From NCBI GenBank assembly GCA_016293615.1, contig JAEDDX010000005.1, positions 1-64,000 of the forward strand: a stretch of DNA of 64,000 nucleotides. The letters run 5' to 3'. Origin of the DNA: Acetatifactor sp. (lineage in GTDB: Bacteria; Bacillota; Clostridia; Lachnospirales; Lachnospiraceae). A program made the translations under genes and the position numbers. A model generated the notes under the pieces. The model saw only the letters and a list, made by a program, of their open reading frames with translations. It was not told the origin of the DNA and searched no databases. Every line of letters starts with the position of its first letter. Within the stretch, counting starts at the first letter, position 1. This document shows positions 1-8,260 of the stretch, one piece after another.

Positions 1-4
1 AGCA

Positions 5-262
5 AATGCATGTCCGCGATACGGGATGCCGTGCTTGCACGGGCAGACCAAAGCGTGGACGGAAAGATATATCGCGCATAGCGCGATGAAATAAACCCGC
101 AGGGTTTATGAATTGCATTGCGCAGGAAGCAGTAATGCATGTCCGCGATACGGGATGCCGTGCTTGCACGGGCAGACCGGAGCGAGGGCGGAAAGATATA
201 TCGCGCATAGCGCGATGAAATAAACCCGCAGGGTTTATGAATTGCATTGCGCAGGATGCAGT
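5..262. repeat. Two tandem copies of a 129-bp hairpin-rich intergenic repeat
   Basis: Copy 1 runs 5-133 and copy 2 runs 134-262; they differ at only a handful of positions. A third copy starts at about 263 and decays after a few bases. Each copy holds three small perfect hairpins: GTGC-TT-GCAC, ATCGCGC-ATA-GCGCGAT and ATAAACCC-GCA-GGGTTTAT. No convincing gene or Shine-Dalgarno sequence lies in 1-340. The repeat may continue to the left of the window. Its function is unknown. Confidence 0.9.
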
Positions 263-355
263 AATGCGCAGATTTCGGAGAACGCGCAGGATGCGGGATA
301 CGCATAAGATTTACCCTATTAATCTTGATTGATAATAACATGGAGGAATTTCACA

Positions 356-1783
356 ATGGCAGTAATAGAAAAGAAACCGATTAAAATTACGGAAACTGTG
401 TTACGTGATGCACATCAGTCTCTGATTGCTACCAGAATGCCCACCGAGTTCATGCTTCCCATCGTTGAGAAGATGGATAAGGTTGGATACCATTCTGTAG
501 AATGCTGGGGCGGAGCTACCTTCGACGCTTCCCTCAGATTTTTGAAGGAAGATCCCTGGGACAGACTGAGAAAGCTGCGTGACGGCTTTAAGAACACCAA
601 GCTGCAGATGCTGTTCCGCGGACAGAACATTCTGGGATACCGACCTTATGCAGATGACGTGGTTGATGCATTTGTTCAGAAGTCGATTGCAAACGGTATT
701 GATATCATCCGTATCTTTGACTGTCTGAATGACTTAAGAAACTTACAGGAAGCTGTAAACGCTACAAATAAGATGAAGCAGCAGGAAGGCCGCGGACATG
801 CTCAGATCGCTCTGTCCTACACACTCGGCGATGCTTATACCCTTGAGTACTGGGCTACCATGGCGAAGCAGATCGAAGAGATGGGTGCGGACAGTATCTG
901 TATCAAGGACATGGCGGGTCTGCTTGTTCCTTACAAGGCAGCTGAACTGATCAGCGCAATGAAGGAGAACACAAAGCTTCCCATTCAGCTTCATACACAC
1001 TACACCTCCGGTGTAGCAAGCATGACTTACCTCAAGGCTGTTGAGGCGGGCGTTGATGTCATCGATACCGCAATGAGTCCCTTTGCCATGGGCACTTCTC
1101 AGCCTGCGACCGAAGTTATGGTTGAGACCTTCAAGGGAACTCCCTACGACACAGGCTTCGACCAGAATCTCCTTGCAGAGATTGCTGATTATTTCCGTCC
1201 TTACAGAGACGAGTGCCTTAAGACCGGTCTTCTCAATCCCAAGGTGATGGGCGTTGATATCAAGACCCTTCTGTATCAGGTACCCGGCGGTATGCTTTCC
1301 AACATGGTTAGCCAGCTGAAGGAGCAGAATGCGGAAGACAAGTACTATGATGTATTGAAGGAGATCCCTCAGGTTCGTAAGGATCTCGGTGAGCCCCCTC
1401 TGGTAACTCCTTCTTCCCAGATCGTTGGTACACAGGCTGTATTTAACGTATTGATGGGTGAGAGATATAAGATGGCTACCAAGGAGACCAAGGCAGTGCT
1501 TCGCGGTGAATACGGTCAGACTGTTAAGCCTATGAGCCAGGAAGTCATTGACAAGGTTATCCCCGGTGAGAAGAGAATTACCTGCCGTTTCGCCGACACG
1601 CTCGGACACGAGATGGAGAAGCTCGAGGGCGAGATGAAGGAATGGAAGCAGCAGGACGAGGATGTCCTTTCCTACGCTTTGTTCCCTCAGGTTGCGACTG
1701 ATTTCTTCAAGTATCGTCAGGCACAGCAGGAAAAGGTTGATATGACCCAGGCTGACACCAAGAACGGTGCATATCCTGTATAA
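356..1783 (+). CDS. oadA: Oxaloacetate decarboxylase alpha / pyruvate carboxylase subunit B-type carboxyltransferase
   Basis: 475 aa. The DRE-TIM carboxyltransferase domain is recognised from TVLRDAHQS (residues 14-22) and CWGGATFD (50-57), with the metal- and biotin-site region (HTHYTSG) further on. The family moves a carboxyl group between carboxybiotin and pyruvate/oxaloacetate. The protein lacks the C-terminal biotinyl domain (no AMKM motif), so it must use a separate biotin carrier. Full-length OadA proteins are about 590 aa. No carrier or membrane beta subunit lies next to it; a regulator and flavoprotein follow. ATG 356 is chosen because GGAGG lies just upstream; an in-frame start at 329 has no such site. 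Whether it works as a Na+-pumping decarboxylase or in pyruvate carboxylation cannot be decided here. Confidence 0.88.
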   Translation: MAVIEKKPIKITETVLRDAHQSLIATRMPTEFMLPIVEKMDKVGYHSVECWGGATFDASLRFLKEDPWDRLRKLRDGFKNTKLQMLFRGQNILGYRPYADDVVDAFVQKSIANGIDIIRIFDCLNDLRNLQEAVNATNKMKQQEGRGHAQIALSYTLGDAYTLEYWATMAKQIEEMGADSICIKDMAGLLVPYKAAELISAMKENTKLPIQLHTHYTSGVASMTYLKAVEAGVDVIDTAMSPFAMGTSQPATEVMVETFKGTPYDTGFDQNLLAEIADYFRPYRDECLKTGLLNPKVMGVDIKTLLYQVPGGMLSNMVSQLKEQNAEDKYYDVLKEIPQVRKDLGEPPLVTPSSQIVGTQAVFNVLMGERYKMATKETKAVLRGEYGQTVKPMSQEVIDKVIPGEKRITCRFADTLGHEMEKLEGEMKEWKQQDEDVLSYALFPQVATDFFKYRQAQQEKVDMTQADTKNGAYPV

Positions 1784-1812
1784 ATCCGCTCAGACTATAG
1801 CAACGGCTGATA

Positions 1813-1840
1813 GAGGCATCGGAAGTGATTCCGGTGCCTC
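1813..1840 (+). terminator. Stem-loop after oadA
   Basis: Twelve-pair stem (one G-T wobble) with a four-base loop, 30 bp after the oadA stop. The following T-run is weak, so termination may be partial. Confidence 0.55.
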
Positions 1841-1954
1841 TTGTAAACCAACAGACCTTTTTTACCGACCGTGTGAAGGCTGAGCGTGACACATAAGAGA
1901 AGCCAGTAAGCATTTGTCACAAGAAAGAGTTCGGTGCGAAAGGTGTGTTGATTT

Positions 1955-2863
1955 ATGAGAGAAGAGAAGTCGGGTGTTTTTGACAGAATCGAAGAAAAGT
2001 ATGCAAAGATGAGCCGCAGCCAGAAGAAAATCGCAGGCTTTATCGTGGATCATTACGAGGAAGCGGTGTTTATGACGGCTGCCCAGATTGCCTCAAACCT
2101 GCAGGTCAGCGAGTCGACCGTGGTGAGGTTTGCCTCCGGAATCGGATACTGCGGATATCCGGAGTTTCAGAGGGCGTTGGAGGAGTGCGTCAAGGGAAAG
2201 ATGGGACGGACGCACCGGATGGATGCGAGATACCGGAACAGTTCCCAGGAAGATATCCTGACAACCGTGATGAACGCAGATATCCGGAAGCTGAAAGAAA
2301 CCCTGGCTGAGGTGGATACGGCAGCCTTCGGCGTGGCGGTGGATACGATCCTGAAGGCGAAGACCGTGTATCTGATGGGGCTTAGAAGCTGCGGTCCGCT
2401 GGCCGGTTTTCTGGCGTTTTATCTGAATATGATCCGCGGAAATGTCGTCCTCTTATCCTCAAACTCACTCAGCGAGACCTTTGAGCAGATGCTTCGAATC
2501 AGCAAGAGGGACTGCTTTATCGGAATCAGTTTTCCCAGATATTCGATGAGAACCTTAAAGGCGATGGAGTTTGCCAACGACCGCAATGCCAAGGTGATCG
2601 CCATCACGGATTCTGTAAATTCGCCGATGAATCTGTATTCTTCCTGCAATCTGTTTGCAAGAAGCGATATGGTCTCCATCGCGGATTCTCTGGTCGCACC
2701 TTTAAGCCTGATCAATGCGCTGGTGGTAGCCCTGTGCATGAAAATACCGCAGGATGTGAAGAAGAATCTGGACATGCTTGAAGAAACATGGAATAATTAT
2801 CAGGTGGGCATGAATGATGAGATCGACCAGATCGGCGACGCCTCCATGCTGGATGAAGGATGA
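1955..2863 (+). CDS. MurR/RpiR family transcriptional regulator
   Basis: 302 aa, the usual length for the family. The N-terminal HTH_6 domain includes the recognition region SESTVVRFASGIGYCGYPEF at about residues 53-72. The C-terminal half (about 125-255) is a SIS phosphosugar-binding domain, with the typical segment VYLMGLRSCGPLAGF. Family members sense sugar phosphates and regulate sugar or amino-sugar catabolism. No sugar genes adjoin it; the next gene, 13 bp downstream, is a flavoprotein, so the target is unknown. It could be co-transcribed with the flavoprotein-cmk-ispH group. Confidence 0.9.
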   Translation: MREEKSGVFDRIEEKYAKMSRSQKKIAGFIVDHYEEAVFMTAAQIASNLQVSESTVVRFASGIGYCGYPEFQRALEECVKGKMGRTHRMDARYRNSSQEDILTTVMNADIRKLKETLAEVDTAAFGVAVDTILKAKTVYLMGLRSCGPLAGFLAFYLNMIRGNVVLLSSNSLSETFEQMLRISKRDCFIGISFPRYSMRTLKAMEFANDRNAKVIAITDSVNSPMNLYSSCNLFARSDMVSIADSLVAPLSLINALVVALCMKIPQDVKKNLDMLEETWNNYQVGMNDEIDQIGDASMLDEG

Positions 2864-2876
2864 GAAAGTGTAACTT

Positions 2877-4115
2877 ATGAAAAATGTGATCGTAATCGGC
2901 GGCGGCGCTGCCGGAATGATGGCTGCGATTGCCGCGGCGCAGCGCGGCTGTAAAGTGGTTCTTTTAGAAAAGAACGAAAAACTCGGCAAGAAACTGTTTA
3001 TCACAGGCAAAGGTCGCTGTAATGTGACGAACGCGGCCGATATGGAGAATCTGTTTGCCAATGTCTGCAGAAACAGGAAGTTTTTGTACAGCGCCTTTTA
3101 TGGCTTTGACAATATGGCCCTGATGGACTTTCTCGAGAAGGAAGGCTGTCCGCTGAAGACGGAGCGCGGAGACAGGGTGTTTCCGGTCTCGGATCACTCG
3201 TCGGATATCATCGCCGCATTTTCCTCTGCCATGAGAAGACTTGGCGTGGAGGTGCACCTGAATACGGAGGTCAGAAGCCTTTTATGTGCGGAGGGAGCCG
3301 TAACGGGTGTCACCCTGACCAATGGTAAGGTGATGAAGGCCGACAAGGTCATTGTCTGTACCGGAGGCGTTTCTTATCCTTCGACGGGCTCGACGGGCGA
3401 CGGTTATCGGTTCGCGGAAAGCAGCGGGCACGGGATCGTGACGCCGCAGCCGTCTCTGGTGCCGTTTGAAGCGAAGGAAACCTGGTGCAGAGACCTGATG
3501 GGGCTTTCCCTGAAAAATGTTTCCCTTAGAATGGTTAGCGGCAAGAAGGAGCTTTACAGTGATTTCGGTGAGATGCTGTTCACACATTTTGGCGTGAGCG
3601 GACCGTTGATTCTCTCGGCATCCGCCTTTTATACGGGCGCTCCCGATACCATGCTGTATCTGGACCTGAAGCCTGCGCTGACGACGGAACAGCTGGACAA
3701 ACGATTGCTGCGTGACTTTGATGAGAATAAGAACAAGCAGTTCAAAAACGCTTTGAACGGACTGTTTCCCGTCAAACTGATTCCGGTAATGATTTCTCTG
3801 TCGGGGATCTCCCCCGAGAAGAAGGTGAACGAAATCAGCAGGGAGGAGAGGCACCGGCTGATGGAATGCATCAAGAACCTGCCGCTTTCCGTCAAGGGGA
3901 CCAGAGGCTTCGAGGAAGCGATCATCACAAGAGGCGGCATAGCCGTAAAGGATGTGAATCCTTCCACGATGGAGTCAAAGAAGGTGAAGGGATTGTATTT
4001 TGCGGGAGAGGTGCTTGATCTGGATGCACTGACAGGAGGATACAATCTGCAGATTGCCTGGTCCACGGGATATCTCGCAGGCGAGAGTGCAGCAAAAGGG
4101 CAGGAGAAGCAATGA
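2877..4115 (+). CDS. HI0933/BaiN-type FAD-dependent flavoprotein
   Basis: 412 aa. The N-terminal dinucleotide-binding motif is IGGGAAGMMAA (about residues 7-17), followed by the family signature GKKLFITGKGRCNVTNA. Near the C-terminus, GGYNLQIAWSTGYLAG matches the FAD-contacting end of the HI0933 family. Members are annotated as NAD(P)/FAD-dependent oxidoreductases; one gut clostridial homologue, BaiN, is linked to bile-acid metabolism, but the substrate of most members is unknown. The arrangement flavoprotein-cmk-ispH-rpsA is common in Clostridia, which suggests a housekeeping role rather than a dedicated pathway. Confidence 0.85.
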   Translation: MKNVIVIGGGAAGMMAAIAAAQRGCKVVLLEKNEKLGKKLFITGKGRCNVTNAADMENLFANVCRNRKFLYSAFYGFDNMALMDFLEKEGCPLKTERGDRVFPVSDHSSDIIAAFSSAMRRLGVEVHLNTEVRSLLCAEGAVTGVTLTNGKVMKADKVIVCTGGVSYPSTGSTGDGYRFAESSGHGIVTPQPSLVPFEAKETWCRDLMGLSLKNVSLRMVSGKKELYSDFGEMLFTHFGVSGPLILSASAFYTGAPDTMLYLDLKPALTTEQLDKRLLRDFDENKNKQFKNALNGLFPVKLIPVMISLSGISPEKKVNEISREERHRLMECIKNLPLSVKGTRGFEEAIITRGGIAVKDVNPSTMESKKVKGLYFAGEVLDLDALTGGYNLQIAWSTGYLAGESAAKGQEKQ

Positions 4116-4220
4116 CGGTCCGGAAGCCTGATGTTCCTGAAAAATTTGGGAAACGCAGATAAAAAGTCCGGACGGTCGGATGAAAAAAGTGATTCATTTG
4201 CGTAGAAAGGTGATAAGAAA

Positions 4221-4901
4221 ATGAGTTTTACGGTAGCGGTAGACGGACCTGCGGGAGCAGGAAAAAGTACAATTGCGAAGGCGGTTGCGAAGAGACTGGG
4301 AATGATTTATGTGGATACGGGTTCCATGTATCGTGCGATGGCTCTTTTCATGGTTCGCAAGGGAGTGGATCTGCAGGATACAGAGAGCATTGCAGAAAAC
4401 TGTGAGGATGTCGACATTACCATCCGATATGAGGACGGAGTGCAGGTCGTGTACTTAAACGGCGAGAATGTAAACGCTCTTCTTCGTACCGAGGCAGTCG
4501 GTAATGCGGCGTCCGCAGTCAGTGCGGTGGGCGCAGTGCGCAAAAAACTGGTCTGGCTGCAGCAGAAGCTGGCGTCAGAGAGTGACTGTATCATGGACGG
4601 ACGCGATATCGGAACCTGTGTCCTTCCCAACGCGGACCGTAAGATCTATCTGACCGCGAGCAGCGATGTGCGTGCGAAGAGAAGATATGAGGAACTGACG
4701 GCGAAGGGAGAGACCTGCGATCTTGCAAAGATCAAGGCCGATATCGAGGAGAGAGACTATCGTGACATGCACAGAGAGATTTCTCCCCTGAAGAAGGCTG
4801 AGGATGCGATCCTACTGGATTCCTCCGACCTCACAATCGAAGAAGTCATCGACGCCATGATTCGCATCTGTTCTGATAAAGACGGCGCGCCCAAGGCGTA
4901 A
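4221..4901 (+). CDS. cmk: (d)CMP kinase
   Basis: 226 aa, full length. The P-loop GPAGAGKST sits at residues 9-17, followed by the CMP-binding region VDTGSMYRAMA and the late motif MDGRDIGT. It phosphorylates CMP and dCMP with ATP in pyrimidine salvage and synthesis. An AGAAAGGTG ribosome binding site precedes ATG 4221. The 105-bp gap before the gene holds no clear promoter. Confidence 0.97.
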   Translation: MSFTVAVDGPAGAGKSTIAKAVAKRLGMIYVDTGSMYRAMALFMVRKGVDLQDTESIAENCEDVDITIRYEDGVQVVYLNGENVNALLRTEAVGNAASAVSAVGAVRKKLVWLQQKLASESDCIMDGRDIGTCVLPNADRKIYLTASSDVRAKRRYEELTAKGETCDLAKIKADIEERDYRDMHREISPLKKAEDAILLDSSDLTIEEVIDAMIRICSDKDGAPKA

Positions 4902-4957
4902 GCGTCACCTGAATCGACAAAAGGGTTCGATACGATTGATGTAAGAGGAGAGCATGA

Positions 4958-5821
4958 ATGGAAGTAAAACTGGCGGAATGCGCAGGGTTCTGCTTCGGGG
5001 TTAAGCGAGCGGTGGACACTGTGTATGAACAATTGAAAACAGGAAAAACTATCTATACTTACGGCCCGATCGTACACAACGGGGAAGTGGTGCAGGAGCT
5101 GACCGATAAGGGGGTCATTGTCCTTCAGAACGAAGAAGAGCTTCGAAGCCTCGAGCCAAAGCAGGAAGGAGCGGCAGCCGTCATTATCCGCGCGCACGGT
5201 GTGCCGGAGAGGATCTACCGGCTGTTGGAGGAAAAAGGACTGGAGGTCGTGGATGCAACCTGTCCGTTCGTGAAGAGAATTCACAATATTGTGCGCAAGA
5301 AGATCGAGGAAGGCTACCATATTGTGATCTTCGGCAATCCCGGTCATCCCGAGGTGGAAGGCATTGTCGGGTGGTGTACGGAGCCAGCAACCGTGCTGGA
5401 ACAGCCTAATGAGGCGATGGAATGGACTCCGCCGGCCGGAAAAAACCTCTGTATCGTTGCACAGACGACATTTAACTACAATAAATTCAATAATATGGTT
5501 GAAATTTTTGAAAATAGAGGGTATAATGTTAATGTTGTTAATACTATATGTAGTGCAACGGAGGAACGTCAGCGGTCTGCTTCGGAATTAGCTTCGCAGG
5601 CTGACGTGATGATCGTGATAGGAGGCAGGCACAGTTCCAACACGGCAAAGCTTTACGAGATCTGCAGTGAGAAGTGTGCACATACCTATTTTATACAGAC
5701 ACTGGATGACTTGCATTTAGAGCTACCTAAAGCTGCTCGCCTGGTGGGTATTACAGCGGGGGCTTCCACCCCAAACAAATTAATCGAGGAGGTTCAAAAT
5801 TATGTCAGAATTAACTTTTGA
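4958..5821 (+). CDS. ispH: 4-hydroxy-3-methylbut-2-enyl diphosphate reductase
   Basis: 287 aa. This is the last enzyme of the MEP isoprenoid pathway, making IPP and DMAPP. The three Fe-S ligand cysteines are visible: C12 (FCFGVKRA), C102 (DATCPFV) and C198 (NTICSATEER). Conserved substrate-site histidines lie in RAHGVP and GNPGHPE. The stop overlaps the start of rpsA by 20 bp. In some Clostridia IspH and S1 are fused in one protein; here they remain separate but overlapping. Codons 181-195 are unusually AT-rich because they contain a promoter (5499-5527). Confidence 0.97.
   Translation: MEVKLAECAGFCFGVKRAVDTVYEQLKTGKTIYTYGPIVHNGEVVQELTDKGVIVLQNEEELRSLEPKQEGAAAVIIRAHGVPERIYRLLEEKGLEVVDATCPFVKRIHNIVRKKIEEGYHIVIFGNPGHPEVEGIVGWCTEPATVLEQPNEAMEWTPPAGKNLCIVAQTTFNYNKFNNMVEIFENRGYNVNVVNTICSATEERQRSASELASQADVMIVIGGRHSSNTAKLYEICSEKCAHTYFIQTLDDLHLELPKAARLVGITAGASTPNKLIEEVQNYVRINF
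5499..5527 (+). promoter_or_regulatory. Sigma-A promoter inside ispH, for rpsA
   Basis: TTGAAA (5499-5504), a 17-bp spacer, then perfect TATAAT (5522-5527). The predicted transcript starts near 5534, about 270 nt before the rpsA start. It lies in an AT-rich island within an otherwise GC-richer coding sequence. Confidence 0.72.
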
Positions 5822-6935
5822 ACAAATGTTGGAAGATTCAATTAAGACAATACATTCAGGAGAGGTAGTCGAGGGTACAGTTATCGATGTGAAGCCGGAC
5901 GAAATCGTTTTGAACATCGGTTACAAGTCAGATGGTATTCTTTCAAAGAATGAGTATACCAATGATTCCAGTGTGGATCTGACCAAAGTTGTAAGCGTTG
6001 GCGACAAGATGGAAGTAAAAGTTCTTAAGGTGAATGACGGTGAAGGACAGGTTTCCCTGACCTACAAGAGACTTGCTGCCGACAGAGGCAACAAGAGAAT
6101 TGAAGAAGCTTATAACAACAAGGAAGTTCTCAAGGCAACCGTTGCCCAGGTTCTTGACGGCGGCTTAAGCGTTGTTCTTGATGAAGTTCGTATCTTCATC
6201 CCTGCAAGCCTTGTTTCCGATACTTATGAGAAGGATCTGACCAAGTATGCAGGACAGGAGATTGAATTCGTCATCAGCGAGTACAATCCCAAGAGAAGAA
6301 GATACATCGGTGACCGCAGACAGCTTGTAGCAGCTAAGAAGGCTGAACTTCAGAAGGAACTCTTTGAGAGAATCCATGAGGGAGATATCGTAGAAGGTAC
6401 CGTTAAGAATGTGACCGATTTCGGTGCATTCATCGACCTTGGCGGCGCAGACGGACTGCTCCACATTTCCGAGATGTCCTGGGGCCGTGTAGAGCATCCC
6501 AAGAAGGTATTCAAGGTTGGTGCGCAGGTCAATGTTCTGATTAAGGAGATCAACGGAAGCAAGATCGCTCTTTCCTTAAAGTTTGACGATGCAAATCCCT
6601 GGAAGGATGCCGCTGACAAGTATGCGGTAGGCAACATTGTAACCGGTAAGGTTGCAAGAATGACTGATTTCGGTGCATTTATCGAGCTTGAGCCCGGTGT
6701 GGACGCTCTGCTTCATGTTTCCCAGATCTCCAGGGAGCATGTTGAGAAGCCCGCTGATGTTCTTTCCGTAGGTGAGGAAGTAACCGCTAAGGTTGTTGAT
6801 TTTAATGAAGCTGACAGAAAGATTTCCCTGAGCATCAAGGCTATGATGGCTGCGGAACCCGCAGAAGAGAGCAATGCCGATGTGGTAGCAGTTGACATCG
6901 ATGCAGTGATCGCTTCTCAGGAAGATGCCGAATAA
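5802..6935 (+). CDS. rpsA: Ribosomal protein S1 family RNA-binding protein
   Basis: 377 aa with four S1 (OB-fold) repeats at about residues 20-90, 106-173, 193-261 and 277-347. The last two carry the clear signature TDFGAFI-DGLLHIS. It binds mRNA and is associated with the 30S subunit. Firmicute S1 proteins are shorter than the six-repeat proteobacterial form, and their role in initiation is less certain. A strong GAGGAGG site lies inside the end of ispH, giving both translational overlap and, via the internal promoter, separate transcription. Confidence 0.93.
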   Translation: MSELTFEQMLEDSIKTIHSGEVVEGTVIDVKPDEIVLNIGYKSDGILSKNEYTNDSSVDLTKVVSVGDKMEVKVLKVNDGEGQVSLTYKRLAADRGNKRIEEAYNNKEVLKATVAQVLDGGLSVVLDEVRIFIPASLVSDTYEKDLTKYAGQEIEFVISEYNPKRRRYIGDRRQLVAAKKAELQKELFERIHEGDIVEGTVKNVTDFGAFIDLGGADGLLHISEMSWGRVEHPKKVFKVGAQVNVLIKEINGSKIALSLKFDDANPWKDAADKYAVGNIVTGKVARMTDFGAFIELEPGVDALLHVSQISREHVEKPADVLSVGEEVTAKVVDFNEADRKISLSIKAMMAAEPAEESNADVVAVDIDAVIASQEDAE

Positions 6936-6950
6936 GAATAAGCTCAATGA

Positions 6951-6984
6951 AGAGCCCCCGGTTGTAATGACCGGGGGCTCTTTT
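6951..6984 (+). terminator. Rho-independent terminator after rpsA
   Basis: Twelve-pair GC-rich stem with a seven-base loop, followed by TTTT. It stands between convergent rpsA and the minus-strand exonuclease gene. Confidence 0.9.
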
Positions 6985-7034
6985 GTGGTGAGAAAGGAAA
7001 ACAAGCGGCTGCTTATGCGAATGCCAGACAGGAA

Positions 7035-8138
7035 TCAATAGGTGGAGGCAATCATTGCCAGAATATGTGTGGCATAGACAGAGAACGCTTCGCGGTCTTT
7101 CTTGAACTCATCCGTCAATTCGAAATAGAGCTGTTTGCTCTTGTAATCTCGTTTAAAGAATGGCTCAAAAACGATTCCCCACTGGGGCAGGTAGTTGGAG
7201 TATTTCCTGGTATAGCAGTTGGCTGCCGTGGCAGGAATGCGGTACTCCTTGTCTACGAAGCCGGAGACGGATCTGTGCAGGGCGACATCCTCCGCCGGAA
7301 GATAGTAGTAATCCTTGTAGTTCGCGTAGAAGTATTTCAGTTCTTCTTCTAAGATAGGTACCTTGATCACGCCACAGGAGCCTTCGGCACGGAAATAACA
7401 GTTTTCAGCCGATGCCATCACCGGCTGCGGAAGCGGCGTCTCGATGGTTACATGAATCATCAGTTCTTTTCGAGTGTCTCCGTTGACATCCTTATAGTAG
7501 TTTGCCTGAACCTTTCTTGCCTTCAGAGGCTGGGTGAACAGGTCGTCATAGGAAAGGATCGGAAGAATTTCCAGCATTCCCTTCACATCATCGGAATTAT
7601 GTAACAGGAGAGTCTGCAGGGCTTCTTCGGTGGGTTCTTTGACATACTCCTTATACATGGAGATCAGGTCGCCGCCGGAATACGGATCTTCGCGGTCGAT
7701 TTTCAGGAAAGTCTCGATTGTTTTCTGCTTGCAGTTCGGAAGCTTCAGCAGGAACTTATAAGGACTGATCCTGCGGAACAGGTCAATTCCGTCAAAACGG
7801 TCGAAGTGGTAGGGCAGAGAGAGCTGTTCACACTTCTGGTTGATATAGGGAAGATCGAAATTATTGCCGTTAAAATGAATCAGGTGGTCATAGTCTGCGG
7901 AAAACTCAAAAAAAGCATGCAGTATTTCGGCTTCCTCGTCATACTTTTCTGCGAACCATTGAATGATCTTCCAGACATTGTCCTGATAATAGGCACAACC
8001 AATCAGGTACAGATTGGAAGAACGCGCGGTAAAGCCGGTCGTCTCGATGTCGAAAACCAGAGTTTTCTCAAGCGGGACGAGGCGCTCTAAAGGGTAAGAA
8101 ATGGAGCAGTTTTCCAATACGATTTCAGATACTTTCAT
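7035..8138 (-). CDS. YprB-like ribonuclease H-fold exonuclease domain protein
   Basis: 367 aa. The DEDD exonuclease signature starts with VFDIETTG (D30, E32), followed by HFNGNNFDLPYI and the late motif HNSDDV. This matches the YprB RNase H-like domain found as short stand-alone proteins in Firmicutes; the function is presumed 3'-5' nucleic-acid processing. The C-terminal half shows no clear domain. The start at 8138 is chosen for the AGGAGG site upstream; a 33-residue upstream extension has no ribosome binding site and would run through the promoter region of rnfC. It is divergent from the rnf operon. Confidence 0.82.
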   Translation of the reverse strand: MKVSEIVLENCSISYPLERLVPLEKTLVFDIETTGFTARSSNLYLIGCAYYQDNVWKIIQWFAEKYDEEAEILHAFFEFSADYDHLIHFNGNNFDLPYINQKCEQLSLPYHFDRFDGIDLFRRISPYKFLLKLPNCKQKTIETFLKIDREDPYSGGDLISMYKEYVKEPTEEALQTLLLHNSDDVKGMLEILPILSYDDLFTQPLKARKVQANYYKDVNGDTRKELMIHVTIETPLPQPVMASAENCYFRAEGSCGVIKVPILEEELKYFYANYKDYYYLPAEDVALHRSVSGFVDKEYRIPATAANCYTRKYSNYLPQWGIVFEPFFKRDYKSKQLYFELTDEFKKDREAFSVYATHILAMIASTY

Positions 8139-8260
8139 GACATAGCCTCCTAATGTGAGTCTGAGTATATGATACCATAAAAATTGAATTTCCTGTAGTA
8201 TTTTCTGAAAAAAAATAGTATAGTAAAAGCAGTACATTGATCAGAAAGGGGTTGGAAGCA

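Noticed and set aside
5..262. Insertion sequence or MITE
   Set aside because: No terminal inverted repeats around the unit, no target duplication and no transposase frame.
743..1609. 288-codon minus-strand frame inside oadA
   Set aside because: Antisense shadow of a well-supported gene; no ribosome binding site and no family features.
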